A DNA stretch of 64,000 nt from Massilia sp. YIM B02763 (GTDB lineage Bacteria; Pseudomonadota; Gammaproteobacteria; Burkholderiales; Burkholderiaceae_D): the NCBI RefSeq assembly GCF_030412015.1, contig NZ_JASNRD010000003.1, positions 248,001 to 312,000 on the forward strand, read 5' to 3'. Under the pieces are notes generated by a model. The model saw only the letters and a list, made by a program, of their open reading frames with translations, made no database searches and was not told where the DNA came from. Below are positions 37,877-46,833 of this stretch, piece after piece (within the stretch, counting starts at the first letter, position 1; the number at the start of each line of letters is the position of its first letter). A program made the position numbers and the translations under genes.

Positions 37877-40447
37877 TTATGCCTCGGCCACGCGCTTGGC
37901 GATATGCGCCAGCGCCTCGTCGACCTGGTCGATCAGGATCAGCGACAAATCGCCTGGCTGCAGCCGCTCCAGCGCCTTGTCGATGGCGACGAACTCGCCC
38001 TTGATCTCGTCGATGTGGCTGGTGCGGGTGGCGCCGGCCAGGCCTTCGCGCAGCAGCGCGACGACTTCGCCCTCGGTGCGGCCGCGCTGGCACTGGTCTT
38101 CGTACAGCAGCACGTCGTCGAAGGCCTTGCCGAGGATGCGGGTCTGGTCGCGGATGTCCTCGTCGCGGCGGTCGCCGGCGCCGGAGATGACCACCGAGCG
38201 GCGCTTGGCCGGCATCGATTCGACGGCGTTCACGAGGGCCTGGATCGCGTCCGGGTTGTGGCCGTAGTCGGCGATGATGGTGGCGCCCTTGTAGTCGAAC
38301 ACGTTGAAGCGGCCCGGCGCGTTGTCGCTCTCGCCGACGAAGGTCTTCAGGCCCAGGCGGATCGCGTCCCACGCGATGCCCGTGGCCCAGGCGGCGGCCA
38401 CGGCGGCCAGCGTGTTCTCGACCTGGAAGCCGACCACGCCGCCGCGGGTGATGGGCACTTCCGTCAGCGCCACGCGCTCCTCGAACCCGCCCTGCACGGC
38501 GACCAGGTCGCCGTTGTCGACGTAGACGATGCGGCGGCCGGCGGCGCGGTGCTTCTGCATCAGCGGCAGCGAGCAGTCCTGGGCGAAGTAGGTCACGTCG
38601 CCGCGGGTGTTCTCGGCCATGGCGGCCACGATCGGGTCGGCCGCGTTCAGCACGGCCATGCCGCCCGGCGCCACGTTCTGCACGATCACGCGCTTCAGGA
38701 CCGCCAGGTCTTCCAGCGTCGTGATGTAGTTCAGGCCCAGGTGGTCGCCGGCGCCGATATTGGTCACCACGGCGACCTGGCAGCGGTCGAAGGCGAGGCC
38801 TTCGCGCAGCATGCCGCCGCGCGCCGTCTCGAACACGGCGGCGTCGACGTCCGGGTGCATCAGCACGTTGCGGGCGCTGCGCGGACCGCTGCAGTCGCCG
38901 CTGTCGATGCGGCGGCCCTGGATGTAGACGCCGTCCGTATTGGTCATGCCGGTGCGCAGGCCGGAGCTGGCCAGCAGGTGCGCGATCAGGCGCACGGTGG
39001 TGGTCTTGCCGTTGGTGCCCGTGACGGCGACGACCGGGATGCGGCCGTCGTCGCCCGGGGCGTACAGCGTGTCCATGATCGCCTCGCCCACCGCGCGGCC
39101 CTTGCCGAACGACGGGGAGATGTGCATGCGCAGGCCCGGCGCGGCGTTCACCTCGACGATGCCGCCATGCTGTTCCTCGATCGGTTTCAGCACGCTGTCG
39201 CACACCAGGTCGACGCCGCAGATGTCCAGGCCCACCATGTGGGCGGCGGCGATGCAGCGCGCCGCCACGTCCGGGTGGACGTCGTCGGTGACGTCGGTGG
39301 CCGAGCCGCCCGTCGACAGGTTGGCGTTGTTGCGCAGCGTGACGCGCTGGCCCTTCGGCGGCACGGAATCCGCGTTCAGGCCCTGTTTCGCCAGCGAGGC
39401 GAGGGCGATGTCGTCGAAGCGGATCTTGGTCAATGCCGTGCCGTGGCCGCTGCCGCGGCGCGGGTCCTTGTTGACCTCCTCGACCAGCTGGCGCACCGTG
39501 TGCTTGCCGTCGCCGACCACGTGCGGCGGATCGCGGCGCGCGGCGGCGATCAGCTTGTTGCCGATGACGAGCAGGCGGTAGTCGTGGCCCGGCAGGTATT
39601 TTTCGACCATGATGTCTTCGCGGAACTCGGAGGCGGCGGCGAAGCCCGCGTCCAGCTGTTCGCGCGTGGTGACGTTGACGGTCACGCCCTTGCCCTGGTT
39701 GCCGTCCTTCGGCTTGATCACGACGGGCAGGCCGACTTCCAGCGCGGCGGCCCAGGCGTCGTCCGGGTCGGAGACCGAGCGGCCCAGCGGCACCGGCACG
39801 CCGGCCGCGTGCAGCAGCTTCTTGGTCAGTTCCTTGTCCTGCGCGATCGATTCGGCGATGGCGCCGGTGGCGTCGATCTCGGCGGCCTGGATGCGGCGCT
39901 GGCGGCTGCCCCAGCCGAATTGCACCATGCTGCCTTCGGTCAGGCGGCGGAACGGGATGCCGCGCACCACGGCGGCCTGCACGATGGAGCCGGTGGACGG
40001 GCCCAGGCGCACGTCCTCGTCGAGGTCGCGCAGCTGCGTGAGCGCCGCTTCGAGGTCGAACGGCTGGTCGTCGCGCGCGGCGATGCACAGCTGCTCGGCC
40101 AGTTTCAGGGCCAGGCGGCCCACGTCTTCCTCGGAGTATTCGACGACGACCTGGTAGATGCCCGGTTCCACGGTGGCGGTGGAACGGCTGAAGGTGACGG
40201 GGCAACCGGCCTGCGCCTGCAGGGCCAGGGCCGCCACTTCCAGCACCTGGGCCAGCGGAATCGTGTCGTCGTGACCGGTCGGCTGCAGCGGCCAGATCTC
40301 CGGGAACAGGGCGCGCAGGCGCGTCTCGAAGCCCGCCAGGGCGCTGATCGACTCTTCCTCGGGCGTGCAGGAAACGACCGCCTCCACCGACGTGTGGTGG
40401 CTCCAGAGATTGGGGCCGCGCAGGGCCCGTACGCGTGATACTTCCAT
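37877..40447 (-). CDS. cphA: cyanophycin synthetase (CphA, full-length)
   Basis: Polymerises Asp and Arg into cyanophycin, a nitrogen/carbon reserve. It is 856 aa, in three parts. There is an N-terminal domain (about 1-160), an ATP-grasp domain that adds Asp (KPKDGNQGKGVTVNV, then the metal-binding EVNAAPGLRMH near 430), and a C-terminal Mur-ligase-like domain that adds Arg. The last has an intact P-loop VTGTNGKTTTVRL (about 484-496) and the terminal GAGDRRDEDIRDQTRIL region. It lies 39 bases after cphA' and is surely co-transcribed with it. Confidence 0.95.
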   Translation of the reverse strand: MEVSRVRALRGPNLWSHHTSVEAVVSCTPEEESISALAGFETRLRALFPEIWPLQPTGHDDTIPLAQVLEVAALALQAQAGCPVTFSRSTATVEPGIYQVVVEYSEEDVGRLALKLAEQLCIAARDDQPFDLEAALTQLRDLDEDVRLGPSTGSIVQAAVVRGIPFRRLTEGSMVQFGWGSRQRRIQAAEIDATGAIAESIAQDKELTKKLLHAAGVPVPLGRSVSDPDDAWAAALEVGLPVVIKPKDGNQGKGVTVNVTTREQLDAGFAAASEFREDIMVEKYLPGHDYRLLVIGNKLIAAARRDPPHVVGDGKHTVRQLVEEVNKDPRRGSGHGTALTKIRFDDIALASLAKQGLNADSVPPKGQRVTLRNNANLSTGGSATDVTDDVHPDVAARCIAAAHMVGLDICGVDLVCDSVLKPIEEQHGGIVEVNAAPGLRMHISPSFGKGRAVGEAIMDTLYAPGDDGRIPVVAVTGTNGKTTTVRLIAHLLASSGLRTGMTNTDGVYIQGRRIDSGDCSGPRSARNVLMHPDVDAAVFETARGGMLREGLAFDRCQVAVVTNIGAGDHLGLNYITTLEDLAVLKRVIVQNVAPGGMAVLNAADPIVAAMAENTRGDVTYFAQDCSLPLMQKHRAAGRRIVYVDNGDLVAVQGGFEERVALTEVPITRGGVVGFQVENTLAAVAAAWATGIAWDAIRLGLKTFVGESDNAPGRFNVFDYKGATIIADYGHNPDAIQALVNAVESMPAKRRSVVISGAGDRRDEDIRDQTRILGKAFDDVLLYEDQCQRGRTEGEVVALLREGLAGATRTSHIDEIKGEFVAIDKALERLQPGDLSLILIDQVDEALAHIAKRVAEA

Positions 40448-40486
40448 AAACCTATGATCCTTTGTTCGTATCTGTCTGTGCTTGGC

Positions 40487-42664
40487 TCAGTGCTTGGCTT
40501 TTTTCGCCGCCGGGTCGAAGGTGCGCAGGCCCGAGCAGATCAGGTCGGCGGGCACGTCCAGCGCCCAGCCGGCGCAAGCGGCGGCCAGCACGGCGCCCGG
40601 CTGGGCGGCCACGGCGGGCTTGAGCTTGTCCAGTCCCAGCAGGCGGGTTTCGCGTTCTCCGTCGGCCAGCACGATGTGGCCGTCGCGCACGAAGGCGACG
40701 CGGCCGCCTTCGGCGCGGTGCGCGGCCAGCACGGAGTTGGCTTCGTCCAGCGCGTAGAACAGCACGGCGCCGTCCGAGAGTTCGGCCAGTTCGGCCGTGC
40801 GCTCGTCGCCGGCATGGAGGACAGCGGCGCCGTCGGACAGCACGACGTCGACCTGGCTGCGCACCACGTTGTACAGCGCATCCTCGTCGCGGATGTACAG
40901 GTCCTGCACGTCCGCCACGTCGCCCATGTCGGTGACGATGCCGACCAGGCAGCGGTCGTAGGGCAGGCCCTCGGTCAGGATCGAGCGCGCGTTCGATTCG
41001 AACACGCCCGCCTGCACGGTGCGGTTGATCAGCACGCGCTGGCCGGCCTCGAAACGGGTGCCGTCGAGCGCGTCGACCTGGCGGCCGTCCAGGAACAGGC
41101 CTTCGCGGTTGGCCACGCCCACGTGCTTGCCCGCGTGGTGCAGCACGGTGCCGACCAAACGCGCGGCCAGCGCGGCGTCCGTGGTGCCGGTCACGCCCAC
41201 CAGCGGGATGCGGCCCGTTTCGCCTTCCGCGAACAGGTGCTCGACGATGTGCTTGCCGACGTTGCGCGGCTCGCCCGACGCGGGCTTGATGTGGGCCAGC
41301 AGGCCCGGGCTGGCGTTGACTTCGATGATGGCGCCGCGCTGCTCGTCGAGCGGGCGCGAGATGTCCTCGGCCACGAGGTCGATCCCGGCGATGTCCAGGC
41401 CCACAACGCGCGCGGCCAGGGCGGCCATGTAGGCCACGTCAGGGTGCACGAGGTCCGTGACGTCGTCGGCGACGTTGCCGTTCACCTGGATCAGCACCTT
41501 CTGGCCGGCCGCCGGCACGGACGTCGGGGTCAGGCCCTGGCGCTTGAGCTGCAGCTGGTTTTCCTCGCTCTGGGCCGGCAGCACGGGGCTGAGCGGGAAT
41601 TCCTCGGCTTCGCCGCGGCGCGGGTCCGTGTTGATCTGGCTGTCGCACAGCGCGATGACGGTCGAGACGCCGTCGCCCGTCACCCACACGGATTCGCCGC
41701 GCGCGGCCGCCACGACCTTCTGGCCGACGACCAGCAGGCGGTGCTCGTTGCCGGTGACGAAGCGCTCGACCAGGACGGAATAGGAATCGCCCTCGTCGGA
41801 CGCGATCTTGTAGGCCGCGTGGACGTCGGCCTCGGTCATCAGGTTCAGCGACACGCCGCGGCCGTGGTTGGCGTCGACGGGCTTGATCACGACGGGCAGG
41901 CCGATGTCCTGGGCTTCTTCCCACGCCGCTTCGGCGCTGCGCACCACGCTGCCTTCCGGCACGGGCACGCCGCAGGAGGCCAGCAGGGTCTTGGTCAGGT
42001 CCTTGTCGCTCGCGATGCTCTCGGCGATGGCGCTGGTGCGGTCGGTCTCGGCGGTCCAGATGCGGCGCTGGGCGGCGCCGTGGCCCAGCTGGACCAGGTT
42101 GCCGTCGGTCAGGCGCAGCGAGGGGATGCGGCGGTCGGTGGCGGCATCGACGATGTTCGCGGTGGACGGGCCCAGGCAGTAGCGGTCGACCAGTTCGGTC
42201 AGTTCGAACACGGCGGCCTTCAGGTCGAACGGGGTGTCGTTGATGGCGGCCATCAAGAGCGCGTGGCCGGCCTTCAGGGCGGCGCGGCCGACGATCTCGT
42301 CGCGCGTGCGGAACGCCATCTTGTAGATGCCGTGGTCTGCCGTGGAGCGGGTCTTGCCGAAGCCCGTCTTCATGCCGGCCAGGTTCTGCAGCTCCAGCAC
42401 GACGTGCTCGAGGACGTGGCCGGACCAGGTGCCGTCGCGCAGGCGCTCGAGGAAGCCGCCCCGTTCGCCGACGCCGCAGCGGTGTTCGATGAGGCCGGGC
42501 AGCCAGGCCGTGAGGCGTTCGTACAGGCCAGGCAGGGCGTTGGAAGGACATTCCTCGAGTTCGCCGAGATCGAGCCAGGTCTCGATGACAGGACGGTAGG
42601 TCCAGATGTTCGGTCCACCCAGGTGGGTAACGCGAAGAATGTCGATGTCTTTCTTATTCGTCAT
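40487..42664 (-). CDS. cphA': cyanophycin synthetase paralogue (CphA') with degenerate Mur domain
   Basis: A 725-aa cyanophycin synthetase homologue, first gene of the cphA'-cphA operon. The N-domain and ATP-grasp domain look complete (KPVDANHGRGVSLNL; EVNASPGLLAH). The Mur-ligase part reads VGVTGTTDAALAARL where CphA has GTNGKTT, so the P-loop Lys is lost, and the last part of the Mur fold is missing (131 aa shorter than CphA). The ATG at 42664 (MTNKKDID) is preferred to the far upstream ORF start. It may form primers, stabilise CphA or do Asp addition only. Confidence 0.9.
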   Translation of the reverse strand: MTNKKDIDILRVTHLGGPNIWTYRPVIETWLDLGELEECPSNALPGLYERLTAWLPGLIEHRCGVGERGGFLERLRDGTWSGHVLEHVVLELQNLAGMKTGFGKTRSTADHGIYKMAFRTRDEIVGRAALKAGHALLMAAINDTPFDLKAAVFELTELVDRYCLGPSTANIVDAATDRRIPSLRLTDGNLVQLGHGAAQRRIWTAETDRTSAIAESIASDKDLTKTLLASCGVPVPEGSVVRSAEAAWEEAQDIGLPVVIKPVDANHGRGVSLNLMTEADVHAAYKIASDEGDSYSVLVERFVTGNEHRLLVVGQKVVAAARGESVWVTGDGVSTVIALCDSQINTDPRRGEAEEFPLSPVLPAQSEENQLQLKRQGLTPTSVPAAGQKVLIQVNGNVADDVTDLVHPDVAYMAALAARVVGLDIAGIDLVAEDISRPLDEQRGAIIEVNASPGLLAHIKPASGEPRNVGKHIVEHLFAEGETGRIPLVGVTGTTDAALAARLVGTVLHHAGKHVGVANREGLFLDGRQVDALDGTRFEAGQRVLINRTVQAGVFESNARSILTEGLPYDRCLVGIVTDMGDVADVQDLYIRDEDALYNVVRSQVDVVLSDGAAVLHAGDERTAELAELSDGAVLFYALDEANSVLAAHRAEGGRVAFVRDGHIVLADGERETRLLGLDKLKPAVAAQPGAVLAAACAGWALDVPADLICSGLRTFDPAAKKAKH

Positions 42665-42996
42665 GAATATATCTGGCCGCGCGGCGACCACTCTCCCGCC
42701 ACAACGGCATTTGCCTATGTTCGCGCATCGTGGCACAAATCGCCGAATTGCAGCGTATCTGTGTATATTTCCACAATGCACATGTTGTATACTTGCCGAA
42801 ACGAAGCTTATCGTGCCGAACCGTTTATTACCAGCCTCGCCTGTCCGATAGAATACCGTAATTACGACGGCCCTCCGGCACACGCGGCTGTCAACCATAA
42901 CGCCTACCGCTGCGTTCCAACGTACAAGATCTGCCTCCCGCAGCCCGATTCCCAATAATATTCAGATGGAAACCTTGCCCTCCGGGGCGGCATCAC
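42665..42996. other. divergent control region of the cyanophycin locus
   Basis: This 332-base gap lies between the divergent cphA' and ABC transporter genes. It is AT-richer and contains TATACT (about 42789-42794), a possible plus-strand -10, but no reliable -35 or operator. Shared regulation of both arms is likely because no other promoter-sized gap exists in the locus. Confidence 0.45.
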
Positions 42997-45279
42997 ATGA
43001 CAACTCAACAACTCGTTCCCTCTGCGCCGCTGGCGGTAGCTGCCAGTTTCCTGCCTGAGCACTGGCAGGCGGACGTCGAGAAAAAGCTTGCGCCAGGGGA
43101 AAACGTTCTAACCACCGTCGAGGTTGACCTCGATGCGAAATTACGTTTCACCAAGGGCTTGATCGTCGTGACGGACCGCCGCCTGCTGGCCCGCGCCCCC
43201 GGCGACACGGCCTGGCGCGACTGGGCCTACCGGGAGGGCCTGGCGCTGCGTCATTACGACCATGCCGGCGTCGGCCACCTCGAACTCGTCGACGAAGGAG
43301 GCCTGCTGGCCGCCTGGCGCTTCACGCTGGGCCAGAACCTGCAGGCCATCCGCGTCGTCGACCAGTTCCGCGACCAGCTGGAAAGCCACCGCACCGGCAT
43401 CGCCGTGCAGCCGCCCGAACAGCATACCTGCCCCAGCTGCAAGGCCCCGCTCGATCCGGACCAGGAAGATTGCGCCATCTGCACCAAGGTGCTGCACACC
43501 CCGCCGTCGACCTGGACGCTGTTCCGACTGTGGCGCTTCGCCAAGCCCTACCAGGGCCAGCTGCTGCTCGGCTTCCTGCTGCTGCTGGCCAGCACGGGCG
43601 CGCACCTGATCCCGCCCTACCTGACGATGCCGCTGATGGATAACGTCCTGATCCCGTATCAGAACGGCAAGGAAATCGATACCTCGCTCGTCTACATGTA
43701 CATGGGCGGCCTGTTCGGCTCGGCCATCCTGGCCTGGGCGCTGGGCTGGGGGCGTACATACATCCTGGCCCTGGTGTCGGAGCGGATGGGTGCCGACATG
43801 CGTTCGGAAACCTACGAGCACCTGCTGCGCCTGTCGCTGGAATTCTTCGGGGGCAAGCGCACGGGCGACCTGATGAGCCGCATCGGCAGCGGCTCGGACC
43901 GCATCTGCGTGTTCCTGTCGCTGCACCTGCTGGACTTTTTGTCGGACGTCCTCATGATCATCATGACGGGTGTGATCCTCTTCAGTATCAACGCCAAGCT
44001 GGCGCTGGTGACGCTCGTGCCGCTGCCGATCATCGCCTGGCTGATCCACATCGTGCGCGACAAGCTGCGCACCGGCTTCGAGAAGATCGACCGCGTCTGG
44101 GGCGAAGTGACCAACGTGCTGGCCGACACCATCCCCGGAATCCGCGTGGTGAAGGCCTTTGCCCAGGAAAAGCGCGAAGCCGCGCGGTTCCGCGAAGCGA
44201 ACAAGCACAACCTCGCCGTCAACGACAAGCTGAACAAGGTCTGGTCGCTGTTCTCTCCGACCGTCTCGCTGCTGACGGAACTGGGCCTGCTCGTGATCTG
44301 GTGCTTCGGCATCTGGCAGATCAGCAAGGGCGAGATCACCGTCGGCACGCTCGCGTCCTTCATCGCCTACAGCGGCCGCTTCTACGTGCGCCTCGATTCG
44401 ATGAGCCGCATCGTGTCCGTGACGCAGAAATCGGCGTCGGCCGCCAAGCGCATCTTCGACATCCTCGACCACGTGTCGAGCGTCCCGGACCCCGTCAACC
44501 CCGTCAAGGTGGACAAGGTCGCCGGCAACATCACGCTGCGCGAAGTCGGTTTCCGCTACGGCAACCGCGCCGTCAACCGCGGCATCTCGCTGGACATCAA
44601 GGCCGGCGAAATGGTCGGCCTGGTCGGCCATTCCGGCTCGGGCAAGAGCACGCTGGTCAACCTGATCTGCCGCTTCTACGACGTGGCCGAGGGCGCGATC
44701 CTGCTGGACGGCACGGACATCCGCAGCTTCGCCGTGGCCGACTACCGCCGCCACATCGGCCTCGTGCTGCAGGAGCCGTTCCTGTTCTTCGGCACGATCG
44801 CCGAGAACATCGCCTACGGCAAGCCGGATGCGACGCGCGAGGACATCATCGCGGCGGCGCGCGCGGCGCATGCCCACGAATTCATCCTGCGCCTGCCGCA
44901 GGGCTACGATTCGATGGTGGGCGAGCGCGGCCAGGGCCTGTCCGGCGGCGAGCGCCAGCGCATCTCGATCGCCAGGGCGCTGCTGATCGACCCGCCGATC
45001 CTGATCCTCGACGAGGCCACGTCCTCGGTCGACTCGGAAACCGAGAAGGAGATCCAGAAGGCGCTGGACAACCTGGTGCAGGGCCGCACGACGATCGCCA
45101 TCGCCCACCGCCTGTCGACGCTGCAGCGTGCCGACCGCCTGGTCGTGCTCGACCGCGGCCTGGTGGTGGAAGAGGGCAGCCACGACGAACTGATGGCGCA
45201 AGAGGGCGCCTACTACCGTCTGTACGAGGCGCAGGCGCGCAACGTGGACCAGGACCCGGACGGCAAGGAAGACGAATGA
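42997..45279 (+). CDS. cyanophycin-associated ABC transporter, fused permease and ATPase
   Basis: A 760-aa type IV (exporter-type) ABC protein with an unusual front end. Residues 1-135 resemble a bacterial PH-like domain (RFTKGLIVVTDRRLLA). A small zinc-ribbon-like motif follows (CPSC-x11-CAIC, about 147-165). The permease with six membrane segments spans about 180-490. The ATPase has GHSGSGKST (near 547), LSGGERQRISIARAL (near 648) and ILILDEATSSVD. From memory, such transporters recur next to cphA genes. The substrate is unknown. It is coupled to the DUF1854 gene by an ATGA overlap. Confidence 0.88.
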   Translation: MTTQQLVPSAPLAVAASFLPEHWQADVEKKLAPGENVLTTVEVDLDAKLRFTKGLIVVTDRRLLARAPGDTAWRDWAYREGLALRHYDHAGVGHLELVDEGGLLAAWRFTLGQNLQAIRVVDQFRDQLESHRTGIAVQPPEQHTCPSCKAPLDPDQEDCAICTKVLHTPPSTWTLFRLWRFAKPYQGQLLLGFLLLLASTGAHLIPPYLTMPLMDNVLIPYQNGKEIDTSLVYMYMGGLFGSAILAWALGWGRTYILALVSERMGADMRSETYEHLLRLSLEFFGGKRTGDLMSRIGSGSDRICVFLSLHLLDFLSDVLMIIMTGVILFSINAKLALVTLVPLPIIAWLIHIVRDKLRTGFEKIDRVWGEVTNVLADTIPGIRVVKAFAQEKREAARFREANKHNLAVNDKLNKVWSLFSPTVSLLTELGLLVIWCFGIWQISKGEITVGTLASFIAYSGRFYVRLDSMSRIVSVTQKSASAAKRIFDILDHVSSVPDPVNPVKVDKVAGNITLREVGFRYGNRAVNRGISLDIKAGEMVGLVGHSGSGKSTLVNLICRFYDVAEGAILLDGTDIRSFAVADYRRHIGLVLQEPFLFFGTIAENIAYGKPDATREDIIAAARAAHAHEFILRLPQGYDSMVGERGQGLSGGERQRISIARALLIDPPILILDEATSSVDSETEKEIQKALDNLVQGRTTIAIAHRLSTLQRADRLVVLDRGLVVEEGSHDELMAQEGAYYRLYEAQARNVDQDPDGKEDE

Positions 45280-45758
45280 TGACGACGACGATTCAAGCCC
45301 CGTTCCAGCTGCGCCGCGACGCGTTCGGCAAGCTGGTGCTCACCAACGCCGCCGGCGAGGAATTCGTCGGCGTGATGCCGGTGCGCTCCTTCCCCGTCCA
45401 GGCCCCCACGCGTGGCATCTCGCTGGTGCGCGACGGCGGCAAGGAAGTCGCCTGGATCGACGACCTGGAAAGCCTGCCGGCCGACCTGCGCGCCCTCGTC
45501 TTCGAAGAACTCGAGGGCCGCGAATTCATGCCCGAGATCCTGTCGATCAAGAGCGTGTCGAGCTTCGCCACGCCCTGCACATGGCATGTGAAGACGGACC
45601 GCGGCGACACCGAATTCGTCCTGAAGGGCGAGGAAGACATCCGCCGGCTGGGCGCGTTTTCCCTGCTGATCGCGGACAGCCATGGCATCCACTTCCTGAT
45701 CCGCGACATGTTCGGGGTGGACAAGAACAGCCGCAGGATTCTCGACCGGTTCCTGTAG
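45276..45758 (+). CDS. DUF1854 family protein (cyanophycin-associated)
   Basis: A 160-aa soluble protein of the DUF1854 type that accompanies the ABC transporter above in cyanophycin loci. Features are QLRRDAFGKLVLTNAAGEEFVGVMPVR at the start (a two-strand opening), GISLVRDGGKEVAWIDDLESLP, the central FMPEILSIKSVSSFATPCTWHVKTDRG and IRDMFGVDKNSRRILDRFL at the end. There is no membrane segment or catalytic motif. It overlaps the transporter stop by 4 bases, so a stable partnership is likely. Confidence 0.88.
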   Translation: MMTTTIQAPFQLRRDAFGKLVLTNAAGEEFVGVMPVRSFPVQAPTRGISLVRDGGKEVAWIDDLESLPADLRALVFEELEGREFMPEILSIKSVSSFATPCTWHVKTDRGDTEFVLKGEEDIRRLGAFSLLIADSHGIHFLIRDMFGVDKNSRRILDRFL

Positions 45759-45797
45759 CCGCACGGCCGGACGTACCGTCCGTCCACCATGCATCTC

Positions 45798-46700
45798 TCA
45801 AGCGCGCAGGCGCCGGCGCACGTGGACCAGGGCGCCCGCCGCCAGCGCGAACAGCGCCAGGCTGCCCGGTTCCGGCACCGTTATCGCGCCGTCGACGGCG
45901 CGGCTTTCCAGTAGCGAATAATCGTTGAACGCGAGCCTGAGCGTATGGCTGGAATCGACGGTCGCGCCGCAGCAGGCGTTCGCGTCCAGGAATGCGCCGA
46001 CATAGAATTCCTGGCCGGGCTGCAGCAGGTAGCTGATGGTCGCCGTGATGGCGCCGGTGTCGTGCAGCATGTCGCCGTCATGGGCGAAGATCGCCGGCGC
46101 ATGCTCGCAGCCGGGAGCGGAAGCGCTCGGAAGGATGGGGCACAGCTCCGGCAGGCTCGTGTCGTTCAGGCTGCCATAGCCGAAGCGATAGCCGGCCGTG
46201 TCGAACAGCGAGAGCTGGAAGCTGGAGTGGATGCCCAGCCGGTCGCGGTCCGGCTGCGAAAAGACCGAATCCAGCGTTGCCGTGATCGTCAACAGGAAGG
46301 GGGCGGCGCCCACGTAGCGATAGCCCTGGGCTGCCCAGACGTTGGCGTCGGCCCGTCCGCTGCCGCCATAGGGACCGGCACTGGCGTAGTTGCCATCCGA
46401 ACGGGTGTAGGCATGCAGCGCGGGCAGCCAGCTGGCCCTGTCGATCTCGCCGCTGGCCGCGGCGTAGCCTGCGGGACCGCTGGCGGCCGAGGAGACGCCG
46501 GCCGCGCTGAACGACTTGGCGCCGACCGCCATGTTCCCGGACGTCCAGGCGCAACGTGTACGGTCGGCCGTCCAGGTACAGTCGGTCAGGCTGGTGTCCG
46601 CATTCACCGCGAGGCTGGTCAGCGTGGGCGTGGCCGCCGCCGGCAGCGCGAACGCGGCAAGTGCGGCGAGGAGGAGGGGGAAGCGCAAACGGATACTCAT
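45798..46700 (-). CDS. PEP-CTERM sorting domain protein
   Basis: A 300-aa exported protein. The signal peptide (LLLAALAAFALPAAA-TP) starts at the ATG at 46700, and the last 26 residues are a PEP-CTERM signal: VPEPGS, a hydrophobic helix (ALFALAAGALV), then RRRLR. Such proteins are processed by exosortase and often end up at the surface or in exopolysaccharide. The middle is a beta-rich domain with paired cysteines (DCTW, RCAW; LCPI, GCEH; ANACCG). No known fold is recognisable. It is transcribed alone. Confidence 0.88.
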   Translation of the reverse strand: MSIRLRFPLLLAALAAFALPAAATPTLTSLAVNADTSLTDCTWTADRTRCAWTSGNMAVGAKSFSAAGVSSAASGPAGYAAASGEIDRASWLPALHAYTRSDGNYASAGPYGGSGRADANVWAAQGYRYVGAAPFLLTITATLDSVFSQPDRDRLGIHSSFQLSLFDTAGYRFGYGSLNDTSLPELCPILPSASAPGCEHAPAIFAHDGDMLHDTGAITATISYLLQPGQEFYVGAFLDANACCGATVDSSHTLRLAFNDYSLLESRAVDGAITVPEPGSLALFALAAGALVHVRRRLRA

Positions 46701-46833
46701 GGCTGGTCCTTTCCTGTGGGTTGAAGGCATTGCGGTACAAGCCAGTTCCATGCCAGCGGCGCCGTCCGGAGTGAGGCAGGGCGCGGCGCCATGCGCACTG
46801 TAAAGACGGTCGACATGTCCAAATGCGCTGCGC

